From NCBI RefSeq assembly GCF_018141525.1, contig NZ_CP064655.1, positions 744,001 through 808,000 on the forward strand: 64,000 nt of DNA, in the 5' to 3' direction. The translations under genes and the position numbers were made by a program. The notes beneath the pieces were generated by a model. That model was not told the origin of the DNA and searched no databases. It was given only the letters and a program-made list of their open reading frames with translations. The DNA comes from Miltoncostaea marina. Lineage in GTDB: Bacteria; Actinomycetota; Thermoleophilia; Miltoncostaeales; Miltoncostaeaceae. Below are positions 25,230 through 33,792 of the stretch, piece after piece; the first letter of the stretch is position 1, and each line of letters opens with the position of its first letter.

Positions 25230-26117
25230 CTAGGGCGGCGCGGGCCCGGGGTCAGCGGGCCGGATGTCACCCGCCCGGCGGCCGCCGCGCACCAGCCAGG
25301 CCGCGATCGCCGCCGCGGGCAGCACCACGGCCAGGCCGCCGGCGATGTCGAGGATCCAGTGGTTGCCGGTGACCACGATCGAGATCGCGATCAGCACCGG
25401 GTAGAGCAGCCCCAGCAGGCGGGTCGGCCACCAGGGGGTGAGCGCCCACAGCGCCCAGCCCACCACGACGGCCAGCCCCACGTGCAGGCTCGGCATCGCC
25501 GCGACCGGGTTGTAGAAGGCCTGGATGAAGTCGGACTCGAGGTCGACCGGCGTCTGGGCGCTCACCGTGTCGGCCAGCGGGTCGGCCATCAGCCGGGGCG
25601 GCGCGACCGGCTGCACCGCGTACCAGACCAGCCCCGCGCACCAGGCGATGAGCGCCATGCCGCGCAGCGCCGCGTAGGCGCGGCGCGCGAACAGGAAGAC
25701 CAGGATCAGCGTGAGCGGCAGGGCGACGATCTGGCTCACGAGGTAGAGCGCGCTCCAGAAGGGCATCGCCAGCCCGTGGTCGACGAAGAACCGCTGCAGG
25801 GCCGGCTCCCAGTGGACGCCGAGCGAGCGCTCCAGCTCGACGAGCCCGTCCGCGTTGGCGCGCCCCTCGTCGAGCGTTCCGCCCCACAGGCCCCGCACGG
25901 CGTTGTAGAGGCCGTAGGCCCCGGCCATGATCAGCGCCTCGCGGCGCCCGTCGCCCACCGTGGCGGCCGCGCGGCGCAGGCGCGCGAGGCCCGCCGCGAG
26001 ACGGCGGGCGACCGCGCGCCCGCCGCGTCCCAGCTCGCCCGCCAGCGCCATCAGCGCGGCCACGAGCCCGCCGCCCCACGGGCGGCGGGGGAGCCCCTCA
26101 TCCGATGACTGCGCCAC
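25230..26117 (-). CDS. PAP2-superfamily membrane phosphatase/transferase
   Basis: 295 residues, several membrane helices. The two PAP2 catalytic motifs are MPSLHVG and GNHWILDIAGG; the first KXXXXXXRP motif is replaced by a QPVAPPRLM phrase, as in the PAP2_3 (inositol phosphorylceramide synthase-like) branch. Such enzymes move phospho-head groups on lipids. It lies 47 bases after hpnE on the same strand, so it may be the last gene of the hopanoid unit and act on a polar head group. That link is inferred from position only. Confidence 0.85.
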   Translation of the reverse strand: MAQSSDEGLPRRPWGGGLVAALMALAGELGRGGRAVARRLAAGLARLRRAAATVGDGRREALIMAGAYGLYNAVRGLWGGTLDEGRANADGLVELERSLGVHWEPALQRFFVDHGLAMPFWSALYLVSQIVALPLTLILVFLFARRAYAALRGMALIAWCAGLVWYAVQPVAPPRLMADPLADTVSAQTPVDLESDFIQAFYNPVAAMPSLHVGLAVVVGWALWALTPWWPTRLLGLLYPVLIAISIVVTGNHWILDIAGGLAVVLPAAAIAAWLVRGGRRAGDIRPADPGPAPP

Positions 26118-26163
26118 GCGTCACCACCACGGTCCCCGCCGGACCGGGCGACCGTAACATCCG

Positions 26164-27486
26164 TCACATGGCGGGGGCAGCCACCAGGTGGCGCGCCGCC
26201 AGGATGCCGCTGCGCACCGCGCCCTCCATCGTCGCCGGCCAGCCGGTGGCGGTCCACGCGCCGGCCAGGGCGACGCGGGCGAGCGCCGTCGCGGTGCCGG
26301 GCCGGCGGGCGGCCTGGCCGGGCCCCTGCGCGAAGGTGGCGCGCGGCTCCTTGACCACGGCGCTCGCCACCAGCTCCGCCCGCCGGCTGGCCGGCAGCAC
26401 GTGGTCGAGCTCGGCGCGCAGCTCGGCGGCGAGGCGCTCGCGCGGCACGCCGACCTCCCGCCGGGCGCCGGACATGGAGACGGCCACGTGGTGCTCGCCC
26501 TCGCGGGCGACGGCGCCCATCGCGCTGCGGTTGAAGATCCACTGGGCGGGGCCGTCGACGACGGCGGTGAACGGCTCGTCCATGACCGGGCGGTCGTACC
26601 AGAGGTGCACGTTGACGATCGGCGAGGCGCCGAGAGCGGGGTCGGCGGGGAGCGCCTCCGGCGCGGCCGCGCGGGCCCGCTCCGGGGGCAGCGCCAGCAC
26701 GACGCCGTCGGCCGGCAGGCGCTCGCCGTCGCGCAGGGCGACGCCGTCGCCGTCGGCGCGCTCCACGGCGCGCCCGGTCAGCACGCGCCCGCCGCGGGCC
26801 TCGAGGAACGCCCGTGCGGCGGGGTCGACCAGGCGGGTGAGGCCGACGCGCGACCAGCCGATCGCCGAGCCGCGGGTCGAGCGCAGCACGCCGCGCTGGA
26901 AGACGAAGGCGGCGAGCGCCGCCGAGACCCGGTCGCTGCGGTCGTTGCAGGTCGGCAGCACGATGAGGTCCCAGAAGCGGGCGATGGCGCGCTCGCCCTG
27001 GCCGTGGTCGCGCAGCCAGTCGGCGAAGGTGCGCTCGTCGAGGCGGTCGGTCGGCCCCGGCGGCAGGGCGGTGAGCACGGCGAGCGCGCGCAGCGCGGCG
27101 GCCTTCTCGCGCGCCGACAGGTGCGGGTAGGCGGCGAACGAGGCGCCCAGGTGCAGCGGCGGCGGCAGCGGGGCGGCGGCGAGCACGCCGCGCCGGCCGT
27201 CGCGGTCGCGCACCGGCGCGCGCAGGCGGGGCTGCAGGGTCGTCCTGCCGAGCGTGCCGAGCAGCCGCAGCAGCCCGATGTACGCCGGGCAGCAGCCCAG
27301 GTAGACGTGCTGGCCGTTGTCCACTTCGCGCCCGCTGGCGGGGTCGGTGAAGCTGAACGCGCGCCCGCCGAGGAAGGGCCGGCGCTCGACCAGGGTCACC
27401 TCGGCGCCGCGCAGCGCGGCCTCGCAGGCGGCGGCGACGCCCGCCAGCCCGCCGCCGCACACGACGATGCGCGGGCGGGCGCTCAC
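26164..27486 (-). CDS. hpnE: hydroxysqualene dehydroxylase HpnE
   Basis: 440 residues, FAD-dependent amine-oxidase fold. The dinucleotide motif is IVVCGGGLAGVAAACEAALR, then ERRPFLGGRAFSF and DNGQHVYLGCCPAY, and the end has LAGAWTATGWPATMEGAVRSG. HpnE reduces hydroxysqualene to squalene as the third step of the HpnCDE route. The GTG overlaps the hpnD stop. It is the last of seven overlapping hopanoid genes. Confidence 0.93.
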   Translation of the reverse strand: MSARPRIVVCGGGLAGVAAACEAALRGAEVTLVERRPFLGGRAFSFTDPASGREVDNGQHVYLGCCPAYIGLLRLLGTLGRTTLQPRLRAPVRDRDGRRGVLAAAPLPPPLHLGASFAAYPHLSAREKAAALRALAVLTALPPGPTDRLDERTFADWLRDHGQGERAIARFWDLIVLPTCNDRSDRVSAALAAFVFQRGVLRSTRGSAIGWSRVGLTRLVDPAARAFLEARGGRVLTGRAVERADGDGVALRDGERLPADGVVLALPPERARAAAPEALPADPALGASPIVNVHLWYDRPVMDEPFTAVVDGPAQWIFNRSAMGAVAREGEHHVAVSMSGARREVGVPRERLAAELRAELDHVLPASRRAELVASAVVKEPRATFAQGPGQAARRPGTATALARVALAGAWTATGWPATMEGAVRSGILAARHLVAAPAM

Positions 27487-28337
27487 GTCAGCGCGCGGGC
27501 GCTCCTGCGCGCCAGCAGGGTCGCCTTGCGCGCCGGCGACAGCGCGACCCGGGGGCCGAAGACGTCGTACTGGCGGGCCTCGATCTCGCGCAGGATCTCG
27601 CGGTAGAGCCCGGAGAGCATCGCCACGCACATGCGGGCGCGCCGGTCGAGCAGCGGCAGCAGGCGCTCGCCGCCTGCGATGTGCTCGTGCGCGCGCGCCG
27701 CCTGGGCGGCCATCAGGGCGCGGAAGCCCGGCGTCACGACCCCCCGGGCCAGCTGCCCGGCGTCCACGCCGTGGGCCCGCATCTCGTCGGCCGGCAGGTA
27801 GACGCGCCCGCGCGCGGCGTCCTCGGCCACGTCGCGCATGATGTTGACCACCTGCAGGCCCACCCCGAGCTCCTCGGCGTGGGCGGGCGCGCGGGGGTCG
27901 TCGAAGCCGAAGACGTGGAGGCTCACCAGCCCCACCGCGCCCGCCACGCGGTCGCAGTAGCCGCGCAGGGCGGCCCAGTCGGGGTAGCTCGTGACCGTCA
28001 GGTCCATCTCGACGCCGTCGAGCAGCGCGTCGAGGTGGCGGCGCGGGATGGCGAAGCGGCGGATGGTGTCGGCGAGCGCCACGAGCACCGGGTCGTCGGG
28101 CGGCGGCGTCCCCGCCACGCAGGCGTCGAGCTGCCCGCGCATGGCGTCGACGGCCGCGCGCCGTGCGCCCGGGTCGCGGCCGTCGTCGACGCTGTCGTCG
28201 GCCCGCCGGCTGAACGCGTACGCGGCGTAGATCCCCGCCCGCCGCTCCGGCGGCAGCAGGATGAAGCCGTAGTAGAAGTTGCGCGCCTCGGAGCGGGCGA
28301 CCGCCCGGCAGTGGCCGTAGGCCTCCTCGAGCGTCAT
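27483..28337 (-). CDS. hpnD: presqualene diphosphate synthase HpnD
   Basis: 284 residues of the squalene/phytoene synthase fold. Two Asp-rich motifs are visible: SRRADDSVDD and QVVNIMRDVAEDAARGRVYLP. ARNFYYGFILLP is the substrate-binding start. HpnD joins two farnesyl diphosphates into presqualene diphosphate. ATG overlaps the hpnC stop (ATGA). Confidence 0.93.
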   Translation of the reverse strand: MTLEEAYGHCRAVARSEARNFYYGFILLPPERRAGIYAAYAFSRRADDSVDDGRDPGARRAAVDAMRGQLDACVAGTPPPDDPVLVALADTIRRFAIPRRHLDALLDGVEMDLTVTSYPDWAALRGYCDRVAGAVGLVSLHVFGFDDPRAPAHAEELGVGLQVVNIMRDVAEDAARGRVYLPADEMRAHGVDAGQLARGVVTPGFRALMAAQAARAHEHIAGGERLLPLLDRRARMCVAMLSGLYREILREIEARQYDVFGPRVALSPARKATLLARRSARALT

Positions 28338-29203
28338 GCCCCGCGCAGCGCGCGCCGCGCCGCGCCGGCCGCGATGCGCGCGCGCCCCAGCCGGCCGGGC
28401 GCCGGGCGGCCGCGCAGCGTGTCGAAGCCCTGCCGGGCGATCGCGTCGCACAGGGCGAGGCCGCCGGCGGTGAACATCCGGATGTCGAGCGACACGCGCG
28501 CCGGCACCAGGCGGTGCAGGCCCGCGCCGGCCCGCAGGTGGCCGCGCGCGCGCTCGACCTCGCTCGCCACCAGCGCCCGCACCGCCGGCGTCGCGGCGGC
28601 GCGGCGCAGGTCGTCCTCGGTCACGCCGAAGGCCGCCATCGCCGCCCGGGGCAGGTAGACGCGGTCGCGCTCGCGCAGGTCGCGGGCGATGTCCTGCCAG
28701 AAGTTGACCAGCTGCAGCCCGACGCAGGTGTGGTCGCTCATCGCCACCCGCCAACGGTCGCGGTAGCCGAGCACCCCGAGCACCATCTCGCCGACCGGGG
28801 TCGCCGAGTGGCGGCAGTAGTCGAGCAGCTCCTCGTGGGTGTCCCAGCGCGAGCGGCGCTGATCCATGCGGTTGGCCTCGATCAGGCGGGTGAAGGGGTC
28901 GAGCGCCAGCCCCCGCCGCTCGATGACGTCCGCGACCGCGCGGGCCAGCGGGCCCGCCGCGCCGCCGCCGGCGGCGCGGCGCAGCTCGTCCTCCCAGCGG
29001 TCGAGCGCGACCAGCCGCTCCCCCGGGCCGTCCGGGCCCTCGTCGCCGAGGTCGTCCGTGGCGCGGCAGAACGCGTAGACCGTCGCCATGTCGTCGCGCA
29101 CGTCGCGCGGCGCGAGCAGGAAGGCGACCGGGAAGTTCTCGTCGTGCGCGCGCACGGCCTCCCGCCCGGGGTGCCGGGCCGCCTGCGGGCGGACGGCGCT
29201 CAC
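28334..29203 (-). CDS. hpnC: hydroxysqualene synthase HpnC
   Basis: 289 residues, same fold as HpnD. It starts with HDENFPVAFLLAPRDVRDDM. Asp-rich motifs are FCRATDDLGDE and QLVNFWQDIARDLRERDRVY. HpnC converts presqualene diphosphate to hydroxysqualene. GTG overlaps the squalene-hopene cyclase stop. Confidence 0.93.
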   Translation of the reverse strand: MSAVRPQAARHPGREAVRAHDENFPVAFLLAPRDVRDDMATVYAFCRATDDLGDEGPDGPGERLVALDRWEDELRRAAGGGAAGPLARAVADVIERRGLALDPFTRLIEANRMDQRRSRWDTHEELLDYCRHSATPVGEMVLGVLGYRDRWRVAMSDHTCVGLQLVNFWQDIARDLRERDRVYLPRAAMAAFGVTEDDLRRAAATPAVRALVASEVERARGHLRAGAGLHRLVPARVSLDIRMFTAGGLALCDAIARQGFDTLRGRPAPGRLGRARIAAGAARRALRGA

Positions 29204-31092
29204 CCGGCCAGCCGCCCCAGCGCGCTGACCGGGAAGACCTGCCGGTAGAGGTGGTACCGGATCATGAAGTCGGACGGGAAGCCGGTGCCGGTGAAGTGCT
29301 CCTCGTCCCAGGAGCCGTCGTCGTTCTGGGTCTCGGCGAGGAACGCCAGGCCGCGGTCGACGGCGGGGTGGTCCGGCTCGGCGGCGTGCAGCGCGAGCAG
29401 CGCCCAGGCGGTCTGCGAGGCCGTCGAGGGGCCGCGCGCGATCCAGTCGGGGTCGGCGTAGCTCTCGATGCGCTCGCCCCAGCCGCCGTCGTCGTTCTGG
29501 TGCCCGGCGAGGAACGCCACGGCGCGCCGCACCGCCGGGCAGCTCATGTCCTCGCCGGCCGCCGCGAGGGCGGGCAGCACGGCGCCGGTGCCGTAGAGGT
29601 GGTTGACCCCCCAGCGCCCCCACCAGGAGCCGTCGGGCCGCTGCGAGCGCCAGAGGAACGCCACGCCGCGGCGCACCGCCGGGTGCGAGCGCGGCACGCC
29701 GCAGTGCACGAGCGCCTCGACCACGTGCGCGGTGACGTCCTCGGTGGGCGGATCGATGACCTCGCCGAAGTCGCACAGCGGCAGCTGGCGCATGATCGCG
29801 TGGTCGTTGTCGACGTCGAACGCGCCCCAGCCGCCGTTGCGGCTCTGCATCGCCAGCAGCCAGTCGACGCCGCGCCGCACGGCCGGGTGGGAGGCGGGCA
29901 GCCCCGAGCGGCGCAGCGCGATCAGCACCTCGGCCGTGTCGTCGGTGTCGGGGTACCACTCGTTCTCGAACTCGAACGACCAGCCGCCGGCCCGCCCGCG
30001 CCGCGGGATGGCGCGCCAGTCGCCGATGCGGGTGACCTCCTTCGAGAGCAGCCAGTCGCAGGCGGCCCGCAGGGCCGGGTCGTCCTGCGCGACGCCGGCG
30101 TCCTCGAGCGCCACCGCGGCGAGCGCGGTGTCCCAGATCGGCGACAGGCACGCCTGGATGCGCAGCCGCTCGCCGTCGTCGGGGTGCAGCGAGAAGGTGT
30201 CGTCGAAGCCGTGCAGGGCGCGCGCGATGACCGGGTGGTCCAGCGGGTACCCCAGCGCGTGCAGGGCGAAGATCGAGTAGATCCACGGCGGCTGGATGCC
30301 GCCCCAGGAGCCGTCCGCCTCCTGGCGCTCACAGATCCAGCGCGCGATGCGCCGCTCGGCGAGGCGGCGCAGCGGCCGGACGGGCCGGCGGTTGTAGGCG
30401 GCGGCGAGGCCCATCAGGCGGGTCAGGATCGGCGTCCAGCGCCCGGGCGTGCGCGGCCCCGGCATCGGCCCGGCGCCGGGCTCCTCGAGGAAGAGCTCGT
30501 CCAGGCCGACGGCCTGTGGGTACGTGGGGCGACGCGACAGCACCACCATCAGGGCCACGAACGTGCCGCGCGCCCAGCAGGCGAAGCGGTAGGGCGACAG
30601 CGGCGCGCGGGGCGGCAGCAGGATCATCTCGGGCGGCAGCACCGGGATGCGGTCCCAGGGGTAGCGGCCCATCACGGCCAGCCAGAGCTTGGTGAAGAAG
30701 CGCGCCCGGTTGACGCCGCCGAGCGCCCGGGCGACCTCCCGCGCGCGCGCCATGCGCGGGTCGTCGGCCGGCACGCCGCACAGCCGCAGGGCGTAGTAGG
30801 CCTCCACGGTGGTGGAGAGGTCGGCCGGGCCCTCGTGCCAGACGCGCCAGGCGCCGTCCTCCCCCTGCGTGGCCAGCAGCTCGTTGGCCAGGCGCCGGCG
30901 CAGGTCGTCGGTGGCGAGCCCCAGCGCGTGCAGCATCATCGTGTGCTCGGCGGTGATGGTCGCGTTGGACTCGAGCTCGGCCCACCAGTACCCGGCGTCG
31001 TGCTGCTGGGAGCGCAGGCGCTCCACGCCGCGCCGCAGCGCGTCGCGCGCGGCCTCCCGCGCGCCGGGGTCGTGTGCCGCCCGGGTCGTCAC
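29200..31092 (-). CDS. shc: squalene-hopene cyclase
   Basis: 630 residues. The catalytic DTDD motif (family DXDD) is at 382-385 in WYPDTDDTAEVL. QW repeats are visible at QEADGSWGG, QSRNGGWGAF, QRPDGSWWG, QNDDGGWGE and QNDDGSWDE. The enzyme cyclises squalene to hopene at the membrane surface. GTG 31092 is preferred over an in-frame start nine codons upstream because it overlaps the hpnA stop (GTGA), the pattern throughout this operon. Confidence 0.97.
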   Translation of the reverse strand: MTTRAAHDPGAREAARDALRRGVERLRSQQHDAGYWWAELESNATITAEHTMMLHALGLATDDLRRRLANELLATQGEDGAWRVWHEGPADLSTTVEAYYALRLCGVPADDPRMARAREVARALGGVNRARFFTKLWLAVMGRYPWDRIPVLPPEMILLPPRAPLSPYRFACWARGTFVALMVVLSRRPTYPQAVGLDELFLEEPGAGPMPGPRTPGRWTPILTRLMGLAAAYNRRPVRPLRRLAERRIARWICERQEADGSWGGIQPPWIYSIFALHALGYPLDHPVIARALHGFDDTFSLHPDDGERLRIQACLSPIWDTALAAVALEDAGVAQDDPALRAACDWLLSKEVTRIGDWRAIPRRGRAGGWSFEFENEWYPDTDDTAEVLIALRRSGLPASHPAVRRGVDWLLAMQSRNGGWGAFDVDNDHAIMRQLPLCDFGEVIDPPTEDVTAHVVEALVHCGVPRSHPAVRRGVAFLWRSQRPDGSWWGRWGVNHLYGTGAVLPALAAAGEDMSCPAVRRAVAFLAGHQNDDGGWGERIESYADPDWIARGPSTASQTAWALLALHAAEPDHPAVDRGLAFLAETQNDDGSWDEEHFTGTGFPSDFMIRYHLYRQVFPVSALGRLAG

Positions 31093-32084
31093 GCCGCCAC
31101 CTCCCGCGTCCTGAACCACGCGATCGCGTCCGCGAGCGCGTCCCGCACCGGCGAGCGCGGCGCGCCGAGCTCGCGCACGGCGCGCGAGGGGTCGACGAAC
31201 ATGCGCTTGCGCGACATGAGCGCGCCGTCGAGCGGCGCGAGGGGCTCGCGTCCCATGATCCGGCCCTCCACCAGCTCGTCCGCCGCGGCCACGGCGACGG
31301 CCAGCGCGTGGGGGATGCGCACGCGCGGCGGACGTCGGCCGGCGAGCGCCGCGAGCAGGTGCAGGATCTCGCGGAGGGTCATGTTCTCGTTGCCGAGGAT
31401 GTAGCGCCGGCCGCTGCGCCCGCGCTCGAGGGCGAGCAGGTGGCCGGCGGCCACGTCGCGCACGTCGACCAGGTTGAGCCCCGTGTCGACGTAGGCGGGC
31501 ATGCGGCCGGCCAGAGCGTCGGTGACGATGCGGCCGGTGGGCGTGGGGACGTGGTCGCCGGGGCCCACCGGGGCGGTCGGGTTGACGACCACCACGTGCT
31601 GACCCTCGGCGGCCGCCTCCAGCGCCAGCCGCTCCGAGGCGACCTTCGAGCGCTTGTAGGCGCCGATCACGATGGCCGGGTCGAGCGGGGTCTCCTCGTC
31701 GCCCGGCGTGCCGTCGGCCGGCAGGCCGATCGTCGCCACCGACGAGGTGTGCACGAGCGGCACGCCCTCCTCCCGCGCGGCCCGCAGCACGTTGGCGGTG
31801 CCCTCGACGTTGGTCCGCGCCACCTCGGCCGCCCGCGAGCGCGCCAGCGAGTAGCGGGCCGCGACGTGGAAGACGGCGTCCACGCCGCCGGCCGCCGCGC
31901 GGACGGCGGCCGGGTCGAGCAGGTCGCCGACCGCCGGCTCGCAGCCGGCCGGCAGGCGCCCCGACGCCACGCTCTCGGGTCGCACGAGCGCACGCACGCG
32001 CCAGCCCTCGCCCAGCAGGTGCGCGGCGACGTGGCCGCCGACGAACCCGGTGGCCCCGGTCACGAGCGCCAGCCGGCTCATCAC
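31089..32084 (-). CDS. hpnA: hopanoid-associated sugar epimerase-like HpnA
   Basis: 331 residues, extended short-chain dehydrogenase fold. ALVTGATGFVGGHVAAHLL is the NAD(P) loop; the catalytic pair is in YKRSKVASERLA (YxxxK), and NPTAPVGPGDHVPTPTG is typical of HpnA. The reaction of HpnA is not settled. The start is either GTG 32084 or ATG 32081; both overlap the hpnG stop. Confidence 0.9.
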   Translation of the reverse strand: MMSRLALVTGATGFVGGHVAAHLLGEGWRVRALVRPESVASGRLPAGCEPAVGDLLDPAAVRAAAGGVDAVFHVAARYSLARSRAAEVARTNVEGTANVLRAAREEGVPLVHTSSVATIGLPADGTPGDEETPLDPAIVIGAYKRSKVASERLALEAAAEGQHVVVVNPTAPVGPGDHVPTPTGRIVTDALAGRMPAYVDTGLNLVDVRDVAAGHLLALERGRSGRRYILGNENMTLREILHLLAALAGRRPPRVRIPHALAVAVAAADELVEGRIMGREPLAPLDGALMSRKRMFVDPSRAVRELGAPRSPVRDALADAIAWFRTREVAA

Positions 32085-32710
32085 AGCGCCTCGACCAGCC
32101 GCTCCACGCCCGCCCGCAGTGAGCCGCCGGCGGTGCGCGCCGCCGGGCCCAGGCGCACGAGCGCCGGGATCTCGCGCGGGTGCAGGGCGAAGTGCACCAG
32201 CCCGGCGCCAGGGGTGAGCCGCCCCGCGGCGTCGACCACGCGGTCCATGTCGGGCAGCCGGTGGCGGGTCTCGTCGGTCACCGCCCGCAAGGCGAGGAAC
32301 GGCGTCCCCCGCCCGGCGGCCTCGCGCGCGATCGCCGCGCTCTCCATGTCGACGGCCAGCCCGTCCAGGCGGGCCCGGTCCCGCGGCGTGCGCGCGAGCC
32401 GCCGGGCGCTGACGATCGTGCCGCGCCGCCCGGGGGCCGCCGCCAGCAGCCGCCCGTCGGCGGGGAAGCGCTCGCCGGAGGCCTCGTCGAGCACCTCCTC
32501 GCCGGCGACGAGGTCGCCCACGCGCAGGGTCGGGTCGAGCGCGCCGCAGAACCCGGCCGACAGGATCGCCCGCAGGCCCCCGGGCAGGGCGGCCGCCGCG
32601 CGGCCGGCGGCCGCGGCGCCCATCCCGGAGAGGTGCAGGGAGAGGTCCGGCCCGGCGAGGCCCGCGAGGGCCCGCCGTTCCGCGGGGACGGCGCAGACCA
32701 CCGCGATCAC
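32081..32710 (-). CDS. hpnG: adenosylhopane nucleosidase HpnG
   Basis: 209 residues of the nucleoside phosphorylase fold. VVCAVPAERRALAGL opens it; LSGMGAAAAGRAA and LSAGFCGALDPTLRVGDLVAG form the pocket, and VDMESAAIAREAAGRG holds the glutamate/serine pair. HpnG removes adenine from adenosylhopane. GTG overlaps the hpnH stop. Confidence 0.9.
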   Translation of the reverse strand: MIAVVCAVPAERRALAGLAGPDLSLHLSGMGAAAAGRAAAALPGGLRAILSAGFCGALDPTLRVGDLVAGEEVLDEASGERFPADGRLLAAAPGRRGTIVSARRLARTPRDRARLDGLAVDMESAAIAREAAGRGTPFLALRAVTDETRHRLPDMDRVVDAAGRLTPGAGLVHFALHPREIPALVRLGPAARTAGGSLRAGVERLVEAL

Positions 32711-33714
32711 GCCCTGGCCAGCGTCACCAGGTCGCGGGGCTTCGAGAACGCGTCGAGGATCGTGCTCGCCTCGTAGCCGCAGTGCATCAGGCAGTTCGCG
32801 CAGCGCGGGTCGCGGTCCGTGCCGTACGCGTCCCAGTCCGTCTCCTCGTACAGCTCCTTGAGGCTGCCCACGTGCTTGTCGGCCAGCAGGTAGCAGGGGC
32901 TGCGCCAGCCCTCGACGGTGTACGTCGGCATCGCCCACGCCGTGCAGCGGTAGTCGCGCTTGCCCTGCAGGAACTCGTGGAAGAGCGGGTTGTTGTAGAA
33001 GGGGATGTCCATGTCGTCGCAGAGCTCGTGCACGCGCGAGTAGAGCTCCTGCGACTCCCGCTTGGCGAGGAACTGCTCGCGGTCGTGGGTGACCGACTCG
33101 TAGTCGAAGCCCGGCGCGGTGATGCAGCCCTCGACGCCCATCTCCTTGAGGAAGGCGAACAGCTCCACGTACTCCTCGGCGGGGACGCCGCGGTAGATCG
33201 TGGTGTTGGTGCACACGCGGTAGCCCAGCTCGATGGCCTCGCGCATGTAGCCGGTCGCCTTGTCGAACACGCCGTCGCGGTCGACCGCGCGGTCGTGCAC
33301 CTCGCGCATGCCGTCCAGGTGCACCACGAAGGCGAACCTGGTGCTCGGCGGGATGCGGCCGAACGCCCGGTTCATGAGCAGCCCGTTGGTGCACATGTAG
33401 ACGAAGCGGCCCTGCGCGGTGATGCCGTTGACGATCTCGTCGATCTGCTTGTGGATCATCGGCTCGCCGCCGGGGATGTTCACGATCGGCGCGCCGGCCT
33501 CCTCGGCCACCCGCAGGCACTCCTCGACCGGCATGCGCTTGTCGAAGACGTGCTCGTACTCGCGGATGCGCCCGCACCCGTGGCAGGCCAGGTTGCAGAT
33601 CTCGAGCGGCTCGAGCATCAACGTCACGGGGAAGCGGGCCTCGCGCTTGATGAGGCGCTTCTTGATCAGGTACGTCGCCATACCGATCTCGAGTGCGCGT
33701 GGACGATTGGGCAC
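32707..33714 (-). CDS. hpnH: adenosylhopane synthase HpnH (radical SAM)
   Basis: 335 residues. The radical SAM cysteines are in CNLACHGCG (CX3CX2C). Next come IPGGEPMIHKQIDEIV and VHLDGMREVHDRAV, and a cysteine-rich end (CANCLMHCGYEAS). HpnH attaches an adenosyl group to diploptene, the first step to extended hopanoids. GGAG lies seven bases before the GTG. This is the first gene of the hopanoid operon. Confidence 0.94.
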   Translation of the reverse strand: MPNRPRALEIGMATYLIKKRLIKREARFPVTLMLEPLEICNLACHGCGRIREYEHVFDKRMPVEECLRVAEEAGAPIVNIPGGEPMIHKQIDEIVNGITAQGRFVYMCTNGLLMNRAFGRIPPSTRFAFVVHLDGMREVHDRAVDRDGVFDKATGYMREAIELGYRVCTNTTIYRGVPAEEYVELFAFLKEMGVEGCITAPGFDYESVTHDREQFLAKRESQELYSRVHELCDDMDIPFYNNPLFHEFLQGKRDYRCTAWAMPTYTVEGWRSPCYLLADKHVGSLKELYEETDWDAYGTDRDPRCANCLMHCGYEASTILDAFSKPRDLVTLARA

Positions 33715-33751
33715 CGTGACGCTCCTAGTGCGCGCGTGGCCGAACCGTTCG

Positions 33752-33757
33752 ACTGTA
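33752..33757 (-). promoter_or_regulatory. -10 box of the hopanoid operon
   Basis: TACAGT on the minus strand lies about 38 bases before the hpnH GTG, giving a leader of roughly 30 bases that includes the ribosome-binding site. The -35 element is not clear. Confidence 0.5.
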
Positions 33758-33792
33758 TCCCACGTCGCGGCCGCCTCGCACAGGGCGACTGT

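Noticed and set aside
31093-31119. An earlier in-frame start for squalene-hopene cyclase
   Set aside because: It would overlap hpnA by over 20 bases, while GTG 31092 gives the four-base overlap used at all other junctions.
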